Assembly (NCBI RefSeq): GCF_047511655.1
Contig: NC_133401.1
Location: forward strand, 14,602,001-14,666,000
Direction: 5' to 3'
From: Castor canadensis
Lineage: Eukaryota > Chordata > Mammalia > Rodentia > Castoridae
Length of the DNA: 64,000 nucleotides
The position numbers and the translations under genes are program-made. This document shows positions 44,149 through 57,863 of the stretch, piece by piece. The notes below the pieces were generated by a model. The model searched no databases, had not been told where the DNA came from, and was given only the letters and a program-made list of their open reading frames with translations. Position 1 is the stretch's first letter; each line of letters starts with the position of its first letter.

Positions 44149-44246
44149 TCCCTAGCTCTTTTCTGCTTGAGTCCTTCTATGGCTTCCCATAGAACCGTCC
44201 CTAGCTCTTTTCTGCTTGAGTCCTTCTATGGCTTCCCATAGAACTA
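44149..44246. repeat. 49-bp tandem duplication
   Basis: Two copies of a unit starting tccctagctcttttctgc and ending cttcccatagaac, 44149-44197 and 44198-44246, nearly identical. Confidence 0.9.
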
Positions 44247-44934
44247 TAGCCATAGCTGAAATTGTACTCCAGGCCTTGTAGGATCTGCTGCAGTCTCATG
44301 TAGTCACTCCTTACTTTACACTTGAACTGGAACTGAGGCCTTGCTCACTCCCTACACGCTGTCATAGCCTGGCATGTTTTTCTGCCTAGCAAGTTTGTGC
44401 TCCTCCTTTAAGGCTGATCACTTCCTCTGTGAAGCGCTCCTGACAGCCACCCCACAGAACCACTGAACCCAGGACCAGAAGGTTCTGAGAGCAGGCCCGG
44501 GGTTTGAACCATTTCACTCTAACCCCAGGACCTACAAGGGGCCAGGCCTCCAGAGTTGGTGGAGGGACTGTCACAGATGGGCAGAACCTGCACTTTCAGG
44601 ATTTGGGGCGACCAGTTTGTTTGTGGTTTCCTGCTAACTTTCTCCAGTTCTGTGGATAGTTTGGGTCACTGGCACCTTTGGGACCCAAGACATTTTTTTT
44701 CCTTGATGAAAGGAAGTGACCTTTCACTGGAAGTAGGAGAGTGGGGACTTCAAGGAGAGGAGCTGAACCCAGCATCCTCGGGCACCATACCTGGATTTGT
44801 TGAGGGGGAGGTGGTCTCAGTTAGTATGGCCCCTTTCCCCAAGAACCCAGGTCGGCGCGCCCCGGGTTTCCAGTTCCCAATAGCTCGAGTCCGATGCTGC
44901 CCCCTGCTGGGCAAGTGCCCCGCCACGTGAACAG

Positions 44935-47900
44935 ACAAACTACTTAAATACTTTTATTTACAGAAGACAAGCCGACCTGCCGCAGCTGGTCGGTCGCAGC
45001 AGCATAGAAGACAGTGGCGGAGTGCAGGCGCCACGGTCTCCGTGGGCGGTGAGCGCGCCCCCCCGGCCCCGCCCCCTTCCCTGTCCCGACTTAAGGCACA
45101 GCCCGCCCCCTCCCGCCCACCCGGACGAGCCTGGAGCGCATTCATCACGGAGGCCAGCGCACATGCGAGCAAGAGGTCTTTAGTGTCGCCCCCGCAAGCC
45201 CCCCGTCCCCGCGCGGGCCGGCGGCTCAGCGCGGCGCGGCGGGCGGCGTGAGGATGAGGCGGATGCGCTCCACGCACTGCCCCGCGGCCTGCCGCGTCTC
45301 CCGGCACAGCGACGCCAGGCTCAGGAAGCCGTGCGGCAGGTCCTCCACCACGCGCAGCGTCACCGGCTGGCCCAGGCTGCGCAGTCGGCGCGCGAACATG
45401 ACCGAGTCGTCCAGCATGGGGTCCAGAGCGCACGCCTGGAGGGCGCGATGAGGGTGGACAGAGGCCGGGGACAGAATGGAGGAAGAGGTGGCCGTGTGGG
45501 AAGGAGAGAATGAGTTTAACTGGATGCCCTGGCCTTTGTCCGGTTCCCGCCCTGCTCTCCAAGCCCGCTGCCTCCACCCCTTGGTGTTCAACAAAATTTC
45601 AAATGACAACGGCAGCCTGGACTCCCTCTGTCCTCCTGGCCCCAGGTACTGCCTTTCCTGGTGGCACACCTGTCCCCTCAGGCCTGGCCAACTCCCTCTT
45701 CCCAGGGGCCCCTGCGCTGCAGCCCTCGTGCCTCCTAGCTTCACCATCCCTGCCCCTCACTCACCACGATATGCAGGGGTGGCAGGGTCTTCAGCATGCT
45801 GTCAGGCGCCAGCAGAGGTGACATGAAGGGATTCTTGACGATGGGAGAGGAGTAGAGGGGGATGCGGATGGCCCCTTGGCTGGAGCGCCGTGGTTGGAAA
45901 CCTTCTGGGAACAAGCTCACAGCCGGGCCTCTGTCCTTGGTGTTCAGCAACTGTGTCTCCTGTGAATCCTCAGGTCGCAGAAAGAAGTTGACATCGGAGG
46001 GAGTGGAGGGGCCAAGTGTCTCCACGGACAGTGACATGTCAGGGGTGTCCGACGTCTCGGAGCTGCCCTTCAGGCTCAAGTCCTTTAGGGCCTTGAGGGA
46101 GTCTGTGCCCTGCGGGCCCTCTGGCTGGGCCAGGGCAGCTTCAGACACGCTCCTCCGCATAGGCTCTGTGGGAGGGACAGACTTAGGGGCTGAATGGGAC
46201 CACGAATGAGCCTGACTGCTGGTGGGGTGTATGGATGGCAGAAAGGGAAGGTCACAGGAGGTACCCAGGCCTGGGGAACAGGCGCTGTATCAGCTGTATC
46301 ACCCAAGTGACGGGGAAGTAACTGATAAGTGGTGAGGAGCTAGACTGGAGTGTGTGCTTCCAGGGGCTGCACCCGCCATCTTTCTCATACAGGGAATCCT
46401 CCAGTGCTCAATGGTTCTTGTGGCTCAACTGCCTTCTAATTATTTTTTTTTTGCATCTGCCTGAAAATCTCATAACTGAAAACTTAATTTAAAATAAAAT
46501 ATGCTTGATTGGGATAATTTTTTGTTTTGTTTTGTTTTTTTTTTGGTGGCACTCAGGGCCTCATGCTTGCTAAGCAGGTCCTGTTACCACTTGAGCCACT
46601 GTACCAGCCCAGTACAGCCATGCCCCCAATCCTGAATGTGTAATTATTTTTATTTATTTATTTTTTTGGTGGAAGTGGTTTGAACTCATGGCTTTATGCT
46701 TGCAAAGCAGGCGCTCAACTGCTTGAGCCACACCTCCAGTCCATTTTGCTCTGGTTATTTTGGAGATGGGGTCTCATGGACTATTTGCCCAGGCTGGCCT
46801 CAAACCACAATCCTCCTGATCTCAGCTTCCCAATTAACTAGGATTATAGGCATGAACCACTAGAGCCCAGCTTCTGTAATTCTTATTATTCAGAAAATAC
46901 TTAATCCCAACTACTTGAGAGGCAGAGGCAAGATCACAAGTTCTAGGACAGTCTGGGCAAAGCTAGCAAGACCCTGTCTCGAAGACAAAATGCAAACAAA
47001 AAAGTTGGGGGTGTGACTCAAATGGGAGAGCCATTGCAAGTCCCTGGGTTCAATCCTTAGTATTGCCAAAAAAGAAAAAAAAATACTGCCCAGTGCTGGT
47101 GGCTCAGGCCTGTAATCCTAGCTACTAGGGAGGAGTTAGGGCTGGTGGAGTGGCTCAAGGTATAGGCTCTGAGTTCAAACCCCACTACCACAAAAAACAA
47201 ACAACAACAACAAATCCTGTGGATCTGCTTAGAGATATAAAATGAGTTGAATTGCATGTGTTACGGTGGGAAAACGTGGCTCCCTGGACAGAAATGATTT
47301 TTGCTGCCTGAGTATTCTGCCACTACCCACAGCTGGGAATGCCTACTTCCCTAGGTCTGTCCAATCAGCTGATCTCCCCACCTGGCCACTTTCAGATACA
47401 AGCCCTTTGTGCCTCTGTCAAATCTGTGGAAGGGCTGGACCCGCCTCAGGTCCCATGGGACTTGGGTGGAGTTCTTGGGGTTGAAAATCAGTATGATTGC
47501 CACATCTCTGGGTCATTTCCCAGGATACAGGGAAGGGGAAAGCTGTTTGGCAAGCAGTTCCTGGGACTCTGAGATGACCCCAGGGGACCACAAGTCCTGA
47601 AATTTCTAGCATGTGGACTGTTGTGGTATACTGAGGCCTTGTGGTAGGAACAGGGATGATTATAGGGTAGAGCCAGCCAGGAAGATGTTTTCTGCTTCGT
47701 GTGCCCCAGGGCTCAGTCTTTTTCCTCCCCTGGGACTTGTGCTATGCCAGGCCATCTCTCCAGGCCACCTTGTCTGGGTGCCTTGGGGACAGGCCGTCAC
47801 TCACCTGCTATAGAAACTGAGGACTTCTGCGACTTGCGCCCACTCAGCTCCAGGAAGGAGTTGAGCCAGGAGGAGGCACCCAGGCGGAGGTCTCTGAGGA

Positions 47901-50900
47901 GCAGGGATGTGTCACGTCGCACCAGCCCCATCATGCCCAGTGCCTTCTGGTCTGGGTCCGAGTAGTCTTCTGTCTCTGAACCTGCAGGATGTAGTGGGAG
48001 CTGAGCTGGTCTTCTCCCTTTTTAGGCCCAGTCCCAACAGCCACAACCACAGGCATCTGTGCTCCCAGGGATGGCTGACTTCTTCAAAAGGTACAAGTCT
48101 CAGATTCCCCTGCCCAGCCCCTCCTCCCTCAGGCTTGAGGACTGGGCCCAGTGCATGTCCCTGACACACCCAAGGTGTCCAGGCACCCTGGCTCCCCTGC
48201 CCAGCATGTGGGCCTCACCTGAGTAGGCGCTGACACATTTGGAGAGCACGCTGAGGGGCAGCAGTGGGTCCATGATGCTCAGAAGGCGGGAGGGAGAGGC
48301 AGTGGACTGCAACGTTGTGACTGGGTAGGCCGCCATGATGCCATCTGGTACCCGCACCCCGAAGGCTGCTGCCCGAAGGGACACGGTGAGGCAGAGGTTC
48401 CCACCTGCACTGTCCCCTGCAAGGCATATCCGCTCCCCTGTTGAACCTAGTTTTGGGGGAGAAGGGCTTGGTCACAGCCTGGCAGGGGCAGGAGACTTGG
48501 GAGGAAGGAGACTCAAGTTCTGGGCTAGAAGAACTGGGCTCTCAAAGAGAGGCTGTGGGGTTCTGCAAGATCGAGCAGACTGTTATTTCAAAACTATTTT
48601 TATTCATTTTGCGGTACCGGGGATTGAACCCAGGGCCTTGACACCTGCTAGGCAAGCACGCTACTACTTGAGTCACACCTCCACCCTCTCTTATTTATAT
48701 TTTGTTTTTGAGACAGGGTCTTGCTAAGTATGTCCTGGCTAGTCTTAAATCCTCTATCCTCCTGTCTTTGCATCCTAAGTAGCTGGGATTACAGCTGTGC
48801 ACCACCATGCCTGGTCAAGACTGCTATTTTAGAGACTGGCAAACTCTAAAATACAGATTTGGACCCATGTGGTAGAGAGTGGTCAGAGGATCAGGAAGAC
48901 ACAGGACATGGAGAGGCCCCAAATACCAAAAAATGCTGGGAAAGTAGGGGAAGCTGGAAGGCAACAGCAAGGACAGGTGATGGGGAAGGGAGCTCAGGGC
49001 CTGTTTCCCAAGGGAGAGGCATCAGGCTGAGACACCAAAGGGCAGGGTTCAGACTGACAGTGCAGATGGCTGGCCCAAGACCCAGCATCCCAGAATGGCC
49101 ACACACTGCTCTGTTCCTGTGTCCTCTGGAGATGCTGGCATTAGAAGAGGTTTGAGGACCTGTGAACGTGGACACATGTGCCAGGAGACTGGCAGTGTGG
49201 GGACAGCAGGCAGAAGGCAGCCAGGGAGGAAAGAAGAGACCATTAGTGGGGTGTGGTGGTACATACCTGTAGTCCCAACTACTTGGGAGGCAGAAACAGG
49301 AGGAGCTTAAGTTTGAGGCCAGTCTGGGCTAAGTGAGCAAGACCCTACCTCAAAAACAAAAATACAAACAAGAGAGCTAGGGCTGTGACTCAAGTTATAG
49401 AGCCCTTGCCCATTCAATCCTCAGTACACAAATAAAGGGGGTGGGGGATAGGAGAGAGGGAGGACAGCTGCGGAGTGGAGGCGCTGGAGGCTTAGGTGGA
49501 GGTCAAGACGAAGATGAAGTAGCTGAAGTGGAAGGTTGGCAGCAGTGAAGTGAGTGGGTGGCAGGGCTGCAGAGGCAGGAGGTAAAGGTTGGCAGGGTCA
49601 AGGGGCAGGAAGAGGCTTGAGGGAAGAGGGGACTCATGTCCCTGTGATGGGCTGGGAGGTTGGTTCACTAGGGGAGAAGAGGTGGGAGCAGGAGCCTGGC
49701 AGTGGGGGCCTGGGCTCACCAAGCATGGCACAGTGCTTGACGGCCCAGCAGTAGGCGAAGAAGCACTCTTCCAGGGCACGGGGGAACGGGGCCTCTGGGG
49801 CCAGAGAGTAGTCGATGGAGATGATGGGAGCTCCCAGCTCATGGGCCCAGCTCTTGAGGTAGGGCTCATGGGATTTGGAGGTCTGGGCCACAAAGCCACC
49901 GCCGTGGATGTGCACTACCAGGAACCGTGAGCGGGGCACCTGTTGGGGTCGTGGCCGAAGTTCCAGGCTCCACGGGCCCTCGGACTTCACCAGGCTGCTG
50001 AGCTCCTCGCTGTCCTGGGGATGCGGAGGCAGGAGGCAAGGCTGGGGTGGGCCTGCTTGGGCCTTGTCCCTCTGCAGGCGGAGGGAGGAAGGGGATGCTG
50101 GGCTGGGGGTACCCCTGCTCCTGGCTGATGCTGGGGTCCTACCTGTCCTTCCCGCAGGTCATAGGAGATAAGCCTGACAAACACTGGCCCGGGGCCCGTG
50201 TGGGCCAAGGGAGGGGAGATGGTGACTGTAAGTTTGGGGTCCGAGGTCAGTGGCATCTCAAAGGCTTCAGGTGGCAGACTGAGCAGGCGGCTTACCCTCA
50301 CCGTGGTTGAGGCCATGTTGGCTAGAGACTGGTGGGAGGAAACAGAAGGGGTGCTGCGGAGGGGTGGCCTGGGGGATCACTCCACACACCTCCCCTTCTA
50401 CAGTCTTTTCTGTCATGTGCTGTCCCTGGGCCTGGGGCCCTGCAGTGACAGGCTGTCTTCAGATGGGTCTCTGGGGCTCGGTGTCCCCATCTGTAGCTAG
50501 ATGGGGCTCTCACGGGGCCTGGTGCTCACCGACAGCACTTCGATCTCGGTGATGTTCCAGAAGGCTTTCCAGAAGTGTACATCCAGGTTCTGTATGACCC
50601 GCTCAAATTCAGTCCCACGTAGTTCTGGGTCGATGGCGAAGCGGCCACTGGTGAAGAGGGAGCTGGCGGTCACACCTGGAGGTCAGGAGGGGTGTCAGGG
50701 AGACCTGCAGGTCAGGCTGTTCAGCAGGGCTGGGAAAGAGGGATGAGAGGTGAAGGGAAGCTGTGGGCAGGGCTGGGCCAGTGGGCACTCACCGAGGCCT
50801 GCCTCATTACGTTTATAGTGCTCCCCGAAGGACACCAGCCCAATGGAGATGGTTTGCAGGAACGGCCGGATGGCAGGTGTGAACTATGGAGAGAGGCTTG

Positions 50901-53900
50901 TGTCACCTGCCTGCCCACAAGAGGGATGTGGACAGGGCAGGCATAAAGGGCAGAGATGTGTGGGGAAGGCACATTCACTCAGTAAGCATTCCTTGAGCTC
51001 CTACGATGTGCTGGGCCTGATGTCCACAAAGGAAAGGGACATCCTAATCAAATAAATAGCCAGAGATGACCAGTGATTGGAAGGAAAAGACAGTAGGTTG
51101 GGGGGGGGGCACAGTGATAAGCAGGGGTCAGGCTCCTTGGCCAGGTCTGCACGAGGGATTTGAGAGCATGGGTGCCAGCAGAAGGCAGATCAAGTACAAA
51201 AGCTGAGGTGGCAGTGCCAGGCATGGGTAGCGAAGACAGCTGGGCGGGGGAGAGGGGATGTGTGGCTGAAGCAGAGTGAGTGGGGGAGAAGGGCAGGGGA
51301 GGTCAGAGAAGCAAGGGGGCCTCATGCAGGGCCCAGGCTCATGAATCTGGATTTTACATTGCATGTGGGGGAGAGCCACTGGAGGCTTTGAGCTGGAAGT
51401 AAGGACACAGGTATTTCCTCAAAGCTAGAGAGAGGACAAAAACATCAGGCAGACCATGGTTGTCAGTTAAGGGGCAGCAGGAAGATGGCAATGGGGATGT
51501 GGTCAGAGATAGCCAGATAGGTACTGAGATCTTGAGGCAGAAAGATAGCCAGATGGGGGACTAAAGCCTAGAGATGGGGACAGATGGCTGTCACAGAGGA
51601 ATGGGGAAACACATGGCAGGCAGGAGAGAGTGGATAAGCAGTTAGGAAGACAATGGGGACATAGCATTAGGGAAAACTAGGCTGCAGGAGGCCAAGGCAA
51701 GGGGCCAGCTGGGTTCTCTTTTGGTTCATTCAGCAAACACTAGCCAAGGTTCTACAGCATGCTAGACTTTTGGCTGGAGCAGGGGCTGAGCAGTGACTAA
51801 GAGGTGGAGGCCTCTACCCTTTTGGGGGCTGACATAGAGTGGGGAGGCTGTCCTCCACTACAGTGGAGCTGGGGCCCGCAGACAGAAGCTGGCATACGGC
51901 CATGCCCCTGTTCCTGGCTGGGTGCCCAGCAGACCAGAGAGCATGGAGATTCCTGGCCATTGTGACTGGGCTACTGGTTCAGGCGGCCTGGGCTCTCTTA
52001 TGACTCCAATGTCACTGCCAGGACATGAAGAGTTGCTGGCTGGTCCTGCTGGAGTAAGTCAGTATTTATGGGCTCAGCTTGGGTGAGGAGAGGTTCCCAG
52101 GAAAACCAGGACTGAGCTGCTGGGGAGCAGTGGCCCACAGGGAAAGCCTAGGTGGGATGGGAAGGCCAAAAGATGCGCCTTTGTCACTGAGGTGGAAAGG
52201 AGGACCAGAGAGGATGGGAGGGACCATAGGGTCACACAGCTCCACATACTCCTGGCTGGGGATGCGGCCAGTAGGGGCTGTCAGGCTGGCAGTGACCCCA
52301 GACGGGGGTTCTGAGTCTGATGCCCCAAAGTCCCCCGATTTTCTGAGTCCTCAAATCACTTTTATCCAAGTGTGAGGACCTTCAAGCCTGTCTCATTTTC
52401 CATGTGTTGATGAGCTGCATCTCTGAGGTGGTTTGGGATAGACAGAGGGTACGAGACACAATAGGGTCAGGATGTCTAGTTCAGGGAGAAGAGAAACCAC
52501 AACTAGGTCCTCCTCACTTCACCAACTCTGATGGGCTCATGGCCTTCCCCTGAGGGCTGCCTGGAAATCCTGTGATTCTACAGCAGTGTGAGTAAAAAAA
52601 GCCCAGGTCCCAGTCTGCAGCTATGGACTGGCACCCTCCCTCCGTCCCTGGACTCCAGCAAGGACAAGGGGGCGCAGTCATGCACAACAGAGCTTGGAGA
52701 GCAATACTGACCACCTGCCTAGGGAGCCCAAACTCAAGTGACTTCGAAGGCCAGGCAGGTGACATGAAAGTGTGACTGGGTGTCCTGATGACAAAGAGTG
52801 GTGGAGATACTGGTAGAAAGATTTCTTACAACATAGTCCAGGGCCATGAGTTTGAGACTGCAGTCTAGCTCTGAGCTCCTACAACTTCTCTTAGCTATTT
52901 CCTGAATCCAGTAACACTGGCCATGGTGGTTATCCTACCATGCCACTGGGTCAGGTTACGGGCCACCAGTGCCTTCACTGTGGCCCAGAGGGACGTGGGG
53001 CAGGGGACTCACCTGGAAGCCCAGGCAGCGGCCATAGAAGCAGCCTTTATGGAGTGTGACATACTCGCTCAGAAATTCAGCGGTGAGCCTCTCATCGCCC
53101 TCGAAGAAGAGCCCCCCTGGCTGGTTGATGGCCAGCAGGTGCTGTGCGTAGTAGGCCAGAGCACGGAGCTGGGTGAGAGCAGCCAAGTAGGCCTCAAGTT
53201 CAGCCAGGTTGTGGCTGGTGCGGAAGAAGATGCTGCGGCGGTTGGAGGCCACGTAGCGGGATTTGTGTAGCAGGTGTGCCAGGCAGCAGCGGGCAGTGTG
53301 CACCAAGCTGCGGTACCCATTGGCTGGAGTCTCTGTGTCCAGGTCAAAGAGGTGTGCCACGCTCAGCAGGCGGCCCAGGGTTGGCTCCAGTCCCAGCGCC
53401 TGCTCCCGTATACCTGAAAAGACGCCCAACAGCCGCCGTGCTGTCTCTCCAGGGCCTTGGCTTGAGAAGAAGGCCATGTTGTCCTCTGCCAGAGTCACCA
53501 GCGACTGTGTCATTGTGCGCAGGTCCATGCTGTGCAATAATCGTGAGGCTGTGGGCAGGTGAGGAGGCCTATAAGGCAGGGCTAGATCACCCCTTGCTCG
53601 GCTGGACCCAGGATCTAGGCCCTGTTTCTCCTCCCTCAGGCTCAAATGTTTGACCTGGGTCCCCTCCCACTTCAGGCCCAGAAGCCCAAGCCCTATCCCC
53701 TCCTTCCTCAGGTTCAGGGGTTTGATCCTAGCCCCCACCCCCTTCAGACTCTGACCCAGGAGGTTACCCCCTTGTTTCCAGGATTCAGGAGTCTGAGGCT
53801 ATGTCACCTTCCTTCCTCAGGACCCAAGAGTCCAAGTCCCCTATGCCTTTCTCCCTTCTCAGGAGCTCCATCCCTCAGTCTCCTCCACTCTCAGACCCAG

Positions 53901-56900
53901 GAGCCCAGGACCAGACCCCTTCTCTTCAGGGACCCAGGAATTCCTACTCTTTCTTTTTCTTTTCTTTTTTTTGATGGTATTGGGGTTTGAACTCAAGGCT
54001 TCGCACTTGAAAAGCAGTTGCTCTACCTCATGAATCACACCTCCAGTCCCCCTATTCTTTCTATGGGGACTTGGCAGCCTGCTGTCACTGCCCTTCCCCT
54101 CCTTCTCGCACCGAGGAGTCCAGACATTCGCCTGAGCCTCGTGGATCTGGTGCCTAGCTGTTGCATCTCCCCCATGCCCAGGAGCTGGCCTACCCTTCCT
54201 TCTTTCCTTTCCTTTCTTTCCCCTTCCCTTCCTCCTCCTTTTCCCTTCCTTTTCCTCCTGTCCATTTGAATTCAGGCATCAAAAGAGTTCACTCTCCTGG
54301 GTCCAGGACTCCTTTTTGGTTCTGAAAAGTCTGGATACCCAGCCAATCCTTCTCTCAGGACCCGAGAGTCCAAGCCACATCCCATCTTTCCTTCTTGGGC
54401 CCAGGTGTGGCCCAAAGACCCTTCCCCTCCAGTAATATTTGAAGGAGTTCTTCCAGCCCACTGAATCCCATCATCCAGGACCCTGCTCCCCTGCACAGCT
54501 CTCCTTCTGAACCCAGGAGTTTGTAATTCCAGCCTTACTTCACAAATGACTCATTCCCCTTTCCTCTGTGGCCCCCACAGTCAGCATCACCTTTCCTCTA
54601 TGTGGTCCCTTGGCCTTCAGGCCTGTCCACTTGCTTAGATTGCATGCCCGGAATGGCGGTATACATCACTGCTGTTGACTAGACCCTGGGCTGAGGCTTT
54701 CTGTGTATTTGTGCAGATAGTACAGGAGCCCTCTGAGACTCAGAATGCTTAGTTCAAGTCTCTGTTACTGCTAGTATCCCCACTTTATGGGGGGGCGGGC
54801 GGGAAACTAAGGCTCAGAGTGGCTAAGTAAGGAGCTGAAAGTTGCACTGAGTGGCAGAGCCAATTCTAACCCAGATCTCTGGGTCCAGAGTGCCAACTTA
54901 TGCTGGGCTCCCTTCTGGGACTCTGGAGGCTGGGCCTCTAGCTCTGACCCTCAAACATGCCTCAAGCTATGCCTGACTCCCCATGCTCAGGGTCCCCCGT
55001 GATGGCCATTACCCAGGGCCTAGACAAGTTGCTCTTGCCCCCTTGGTGCGGATACAACTATCTATCAGAGGAACCCTTCTCTTCCAAAGTCCAGCACTCT
55101 GCCTGACTTCTGGATTTATGGCCTCCCATTCCCCTGGAAAGAGAGTTTCTCTTCTCCCTTCCAGGTCCCGGGGGCCAGCAGCGGCCATTCCTATAACTCA
55201 GCTGGCCAGGCACTCACCCCTCCCGGGCTTCTTCAGAGCTGGAGCTCTCTGGGCTGAGACTGCTGGTCTGAGGCTAGTGCCAGTAGCAGCTTGGGGCAAT
55301 AAACTGCAGGAGGGGCCAGTGTGCCCAGGCTCCACCTCCTATCCAGAAAGGACAGTGAGAACCGTATGCTGTAAACAGAGCACAGAGCCCAACTCTCTGC
55401 CCCTCCTGCCTGCTCCTAGCCCAGTTCAACTGGGAGTCCTTGTCTCAGGCTCCTTTTCCTTAGAACTCATGAATCCAGGCTCCAGCCCTCCTACCTCAGC
55501 CAGGGATAGGCCTCAGTCCTCCTACCTCAGAGTCAGGACCAGGCCCAGCCCTCCTACCACAGAGCCGGGAGTCCAGGCCCCAGTCCTTCTTCCCTCAATC
55601 CGGGATTCAGACCCCAGCCTCTTCTTCATCAGACCCAGAATTTTAGGTTCCAACCCTCCTCCTTCAGACCCAGGAGTCCAGGCCCCAGACCTTTTTCTCT
55701 CAGACTCAGAGGTTCAGGCCACAGCTTCTCTCCCTCAGACCCAGGGGTCTAGGCCCCAGTCCTTTTCTCTCTCAAAACCAAGGGGTCCCAGCCTCAGTCC
55801 GTAAATTCACTGTCCCCTTTCACCCAGCCAGGCTACCCTCCCTCTCCCCAGAGTGGATTAGAGAGCCAAAGTCCCAATGATCTCAGCTCCCGCTCCCTGA
55901 CTGGCCCTGGCACAGGTGTCCCCAGCTGTTAGGGGAGACAGGAGGTGGCCACCCTTTTTCTCCCTCCTGGGAGAACAAAAGCCGATTAAGGGCACAACCA
56001 TGTTTAACTACGGTCCCAAGCCACAGTTCCTACTGACTGGTGCTCCCACAGTGGGCATCTTGTATCTGCCACTTACCCTAAGACAGCCCAGCCTGTGACT
56101 GTCACTTCTATGTCACATATGAGCAAACTGAGGCTCAGAGAGACACTTTACCTGTGCATTCCACATACTCCTTGCTAACTCTTTCTCACCCTTCAGGCCT
56201 CAGCTTGGGATGCTCCCTATAACCTCTCCCCATGTAAGATGTGCACCCCACCCATTATTTTCTCCTCAATGCTTAGTTCTTCTTTCCTGGCATTTGCAAT
56301 TGCACATTTAACTATGTTTCTTGTTTGTCTCCTCCAGGACAGAACTTGGTGGCATGGAGCAACACAGCTTATAAGCTAAGTGGCTACGGCTCTTCAGGAA
56401 GAACTCAAAATTACAAATAGAAAATTTGGTATAGGACTTTGAAAGGGACCTATGTAAATGAGGGGCCCTGAGGCCTCAGCATCATTTGTCTGGCTGTAGG
56501 TGAGTCCTCTGTGTTGGTCCCTGTGTCATCCCCAAGAGGACCCACATGGTAGGTGTTCCACAAATACATGAAGAGGTAGAGTGGGGGCCAAAGGGGGTAG
56601 ATGGGAGTTTGGGAGTGGGCTGTCCCTTCCCAGAGCCAGAAAACAAATGGACAGATGGACAGACCAGGGCCTAGGAGGCAGTTAAGCTTGGTGGCTAGGA
56701 CAATGGGACACGGGCCCAAGCTATTCGATAGATGATCCTGGATGAGTCTGACTTCATTTGAAAACTGTACTTGGCCATTCTGTCCATTCAGGGTGGGCAA
56801 GCTGCATTATAAGCAGCACCTCATGGGTGGCATTTGTTCCCTCCCCACTCCCTCCTTTCTTGTGATGCTAGGGATGGAACCCAGGGTCTCATGCATGCTA

Positions 56901-57827
56901 AAGATGTACTTCACCACTGAGTTGTACCCCCAGCCCAGGGAGACATTTTATGTACACAGTTTGCTCTGTGGGCTTACTTGGCCTTGCTGAGAAGGTGGGT
57001 TATTTTTTCTGTGTAGCACTTGTCACTATCTAACACACCATACAATTTTCCACTGATGTTGTTTGCTGTCTCCCCACTACATTCTAGGCTCCCAGAGGGC
57101 AGGGCCTTCTGTTTTATTCAGCTCTTGGGCAGTGCCTGGTGCACTTGGTAAATCAATTTTATCTGGCACAGTGATTTCCCATTTTCTAAACCCGGTCTCA
57201 TTCACTTCCCACACTGGGCACCCTGTATCTGCCACTTACCCTTCATAGTTCACTGTGCTGGGATACCATCCACTCCCTACATATGGAAAAGGGTAGGGGT
57301 CTTTATAAAGGTGAGAAGAGAGGACATCTCCAAAAGAAGGTGGTAGGGAAGGGGCTAGATCGCAGGTTTTAGTGATTGTAGGGCTCTGCCCCTTGCCCTC
57401 CTCCAGGCAGCTCCCTGAAGTCTGCCTGCCTGGAGCCAGGAGAAAGGGATGCTGAGGTTGCCAGAACTTGCTAAGAATCCCAGGCAGAGGGCACTGGGAC
57501 AAAGGCACTCCTACTGGGACTATGGGTGAACATGGCATGAATGGGACAAAGGTAGGACTGAGAGGGCCCAGTAGGGGGGTGCCCAGCTGACTGGGCCTCA
57601 GGCTTTTGCCCTGAAAAGCTACTGGACAGCTAGATCTGGCCTGGACTTAGGTCCATGGGGACATAGCAGGGCAAATATACTTTTATTTTTCTTGGTGTCT
57701 GAAGGTGTGTGATTTGTATGCTGTGTAATGGTCTAAATATGTTCCTTAGCATCTGAATGTATCTTTTTCTCTTGGCTGGTGAGTTTTGTGTGAGCAGGTG
57801 TTTGTATATGTGTGAATGTATACATAG

Positions 57828-57863
<36 letters not shown>

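Larger units (their letters stand above)
34660..44930. other. CNFN-LIPE intergenic region
   Basis: No protein gene is supported. Purine-rich DNA (34.8-35.3 kb) is followed by the ~35-bp GC repeat (35498-35660). Dense SINE clusters lie at 36.7-37.3, 38.2-39.4 and 42.5-43.4 kb, with a MIR at 37945-38125. A promoter-like island is at 41.1-41.45 kb, and diverged L2-like sequence at 43.4-44.4 kb contains a 49-bp tandem duplication. Long open frames here are repeat-driven. Confidence 0.75.

Noticed and set aside
54983-55804. 273-codon plus-strand open frame in the LIPE intron
   Set aside because: The second half is again the ~35-bp repeat translated; the first half has no homology I recognise.
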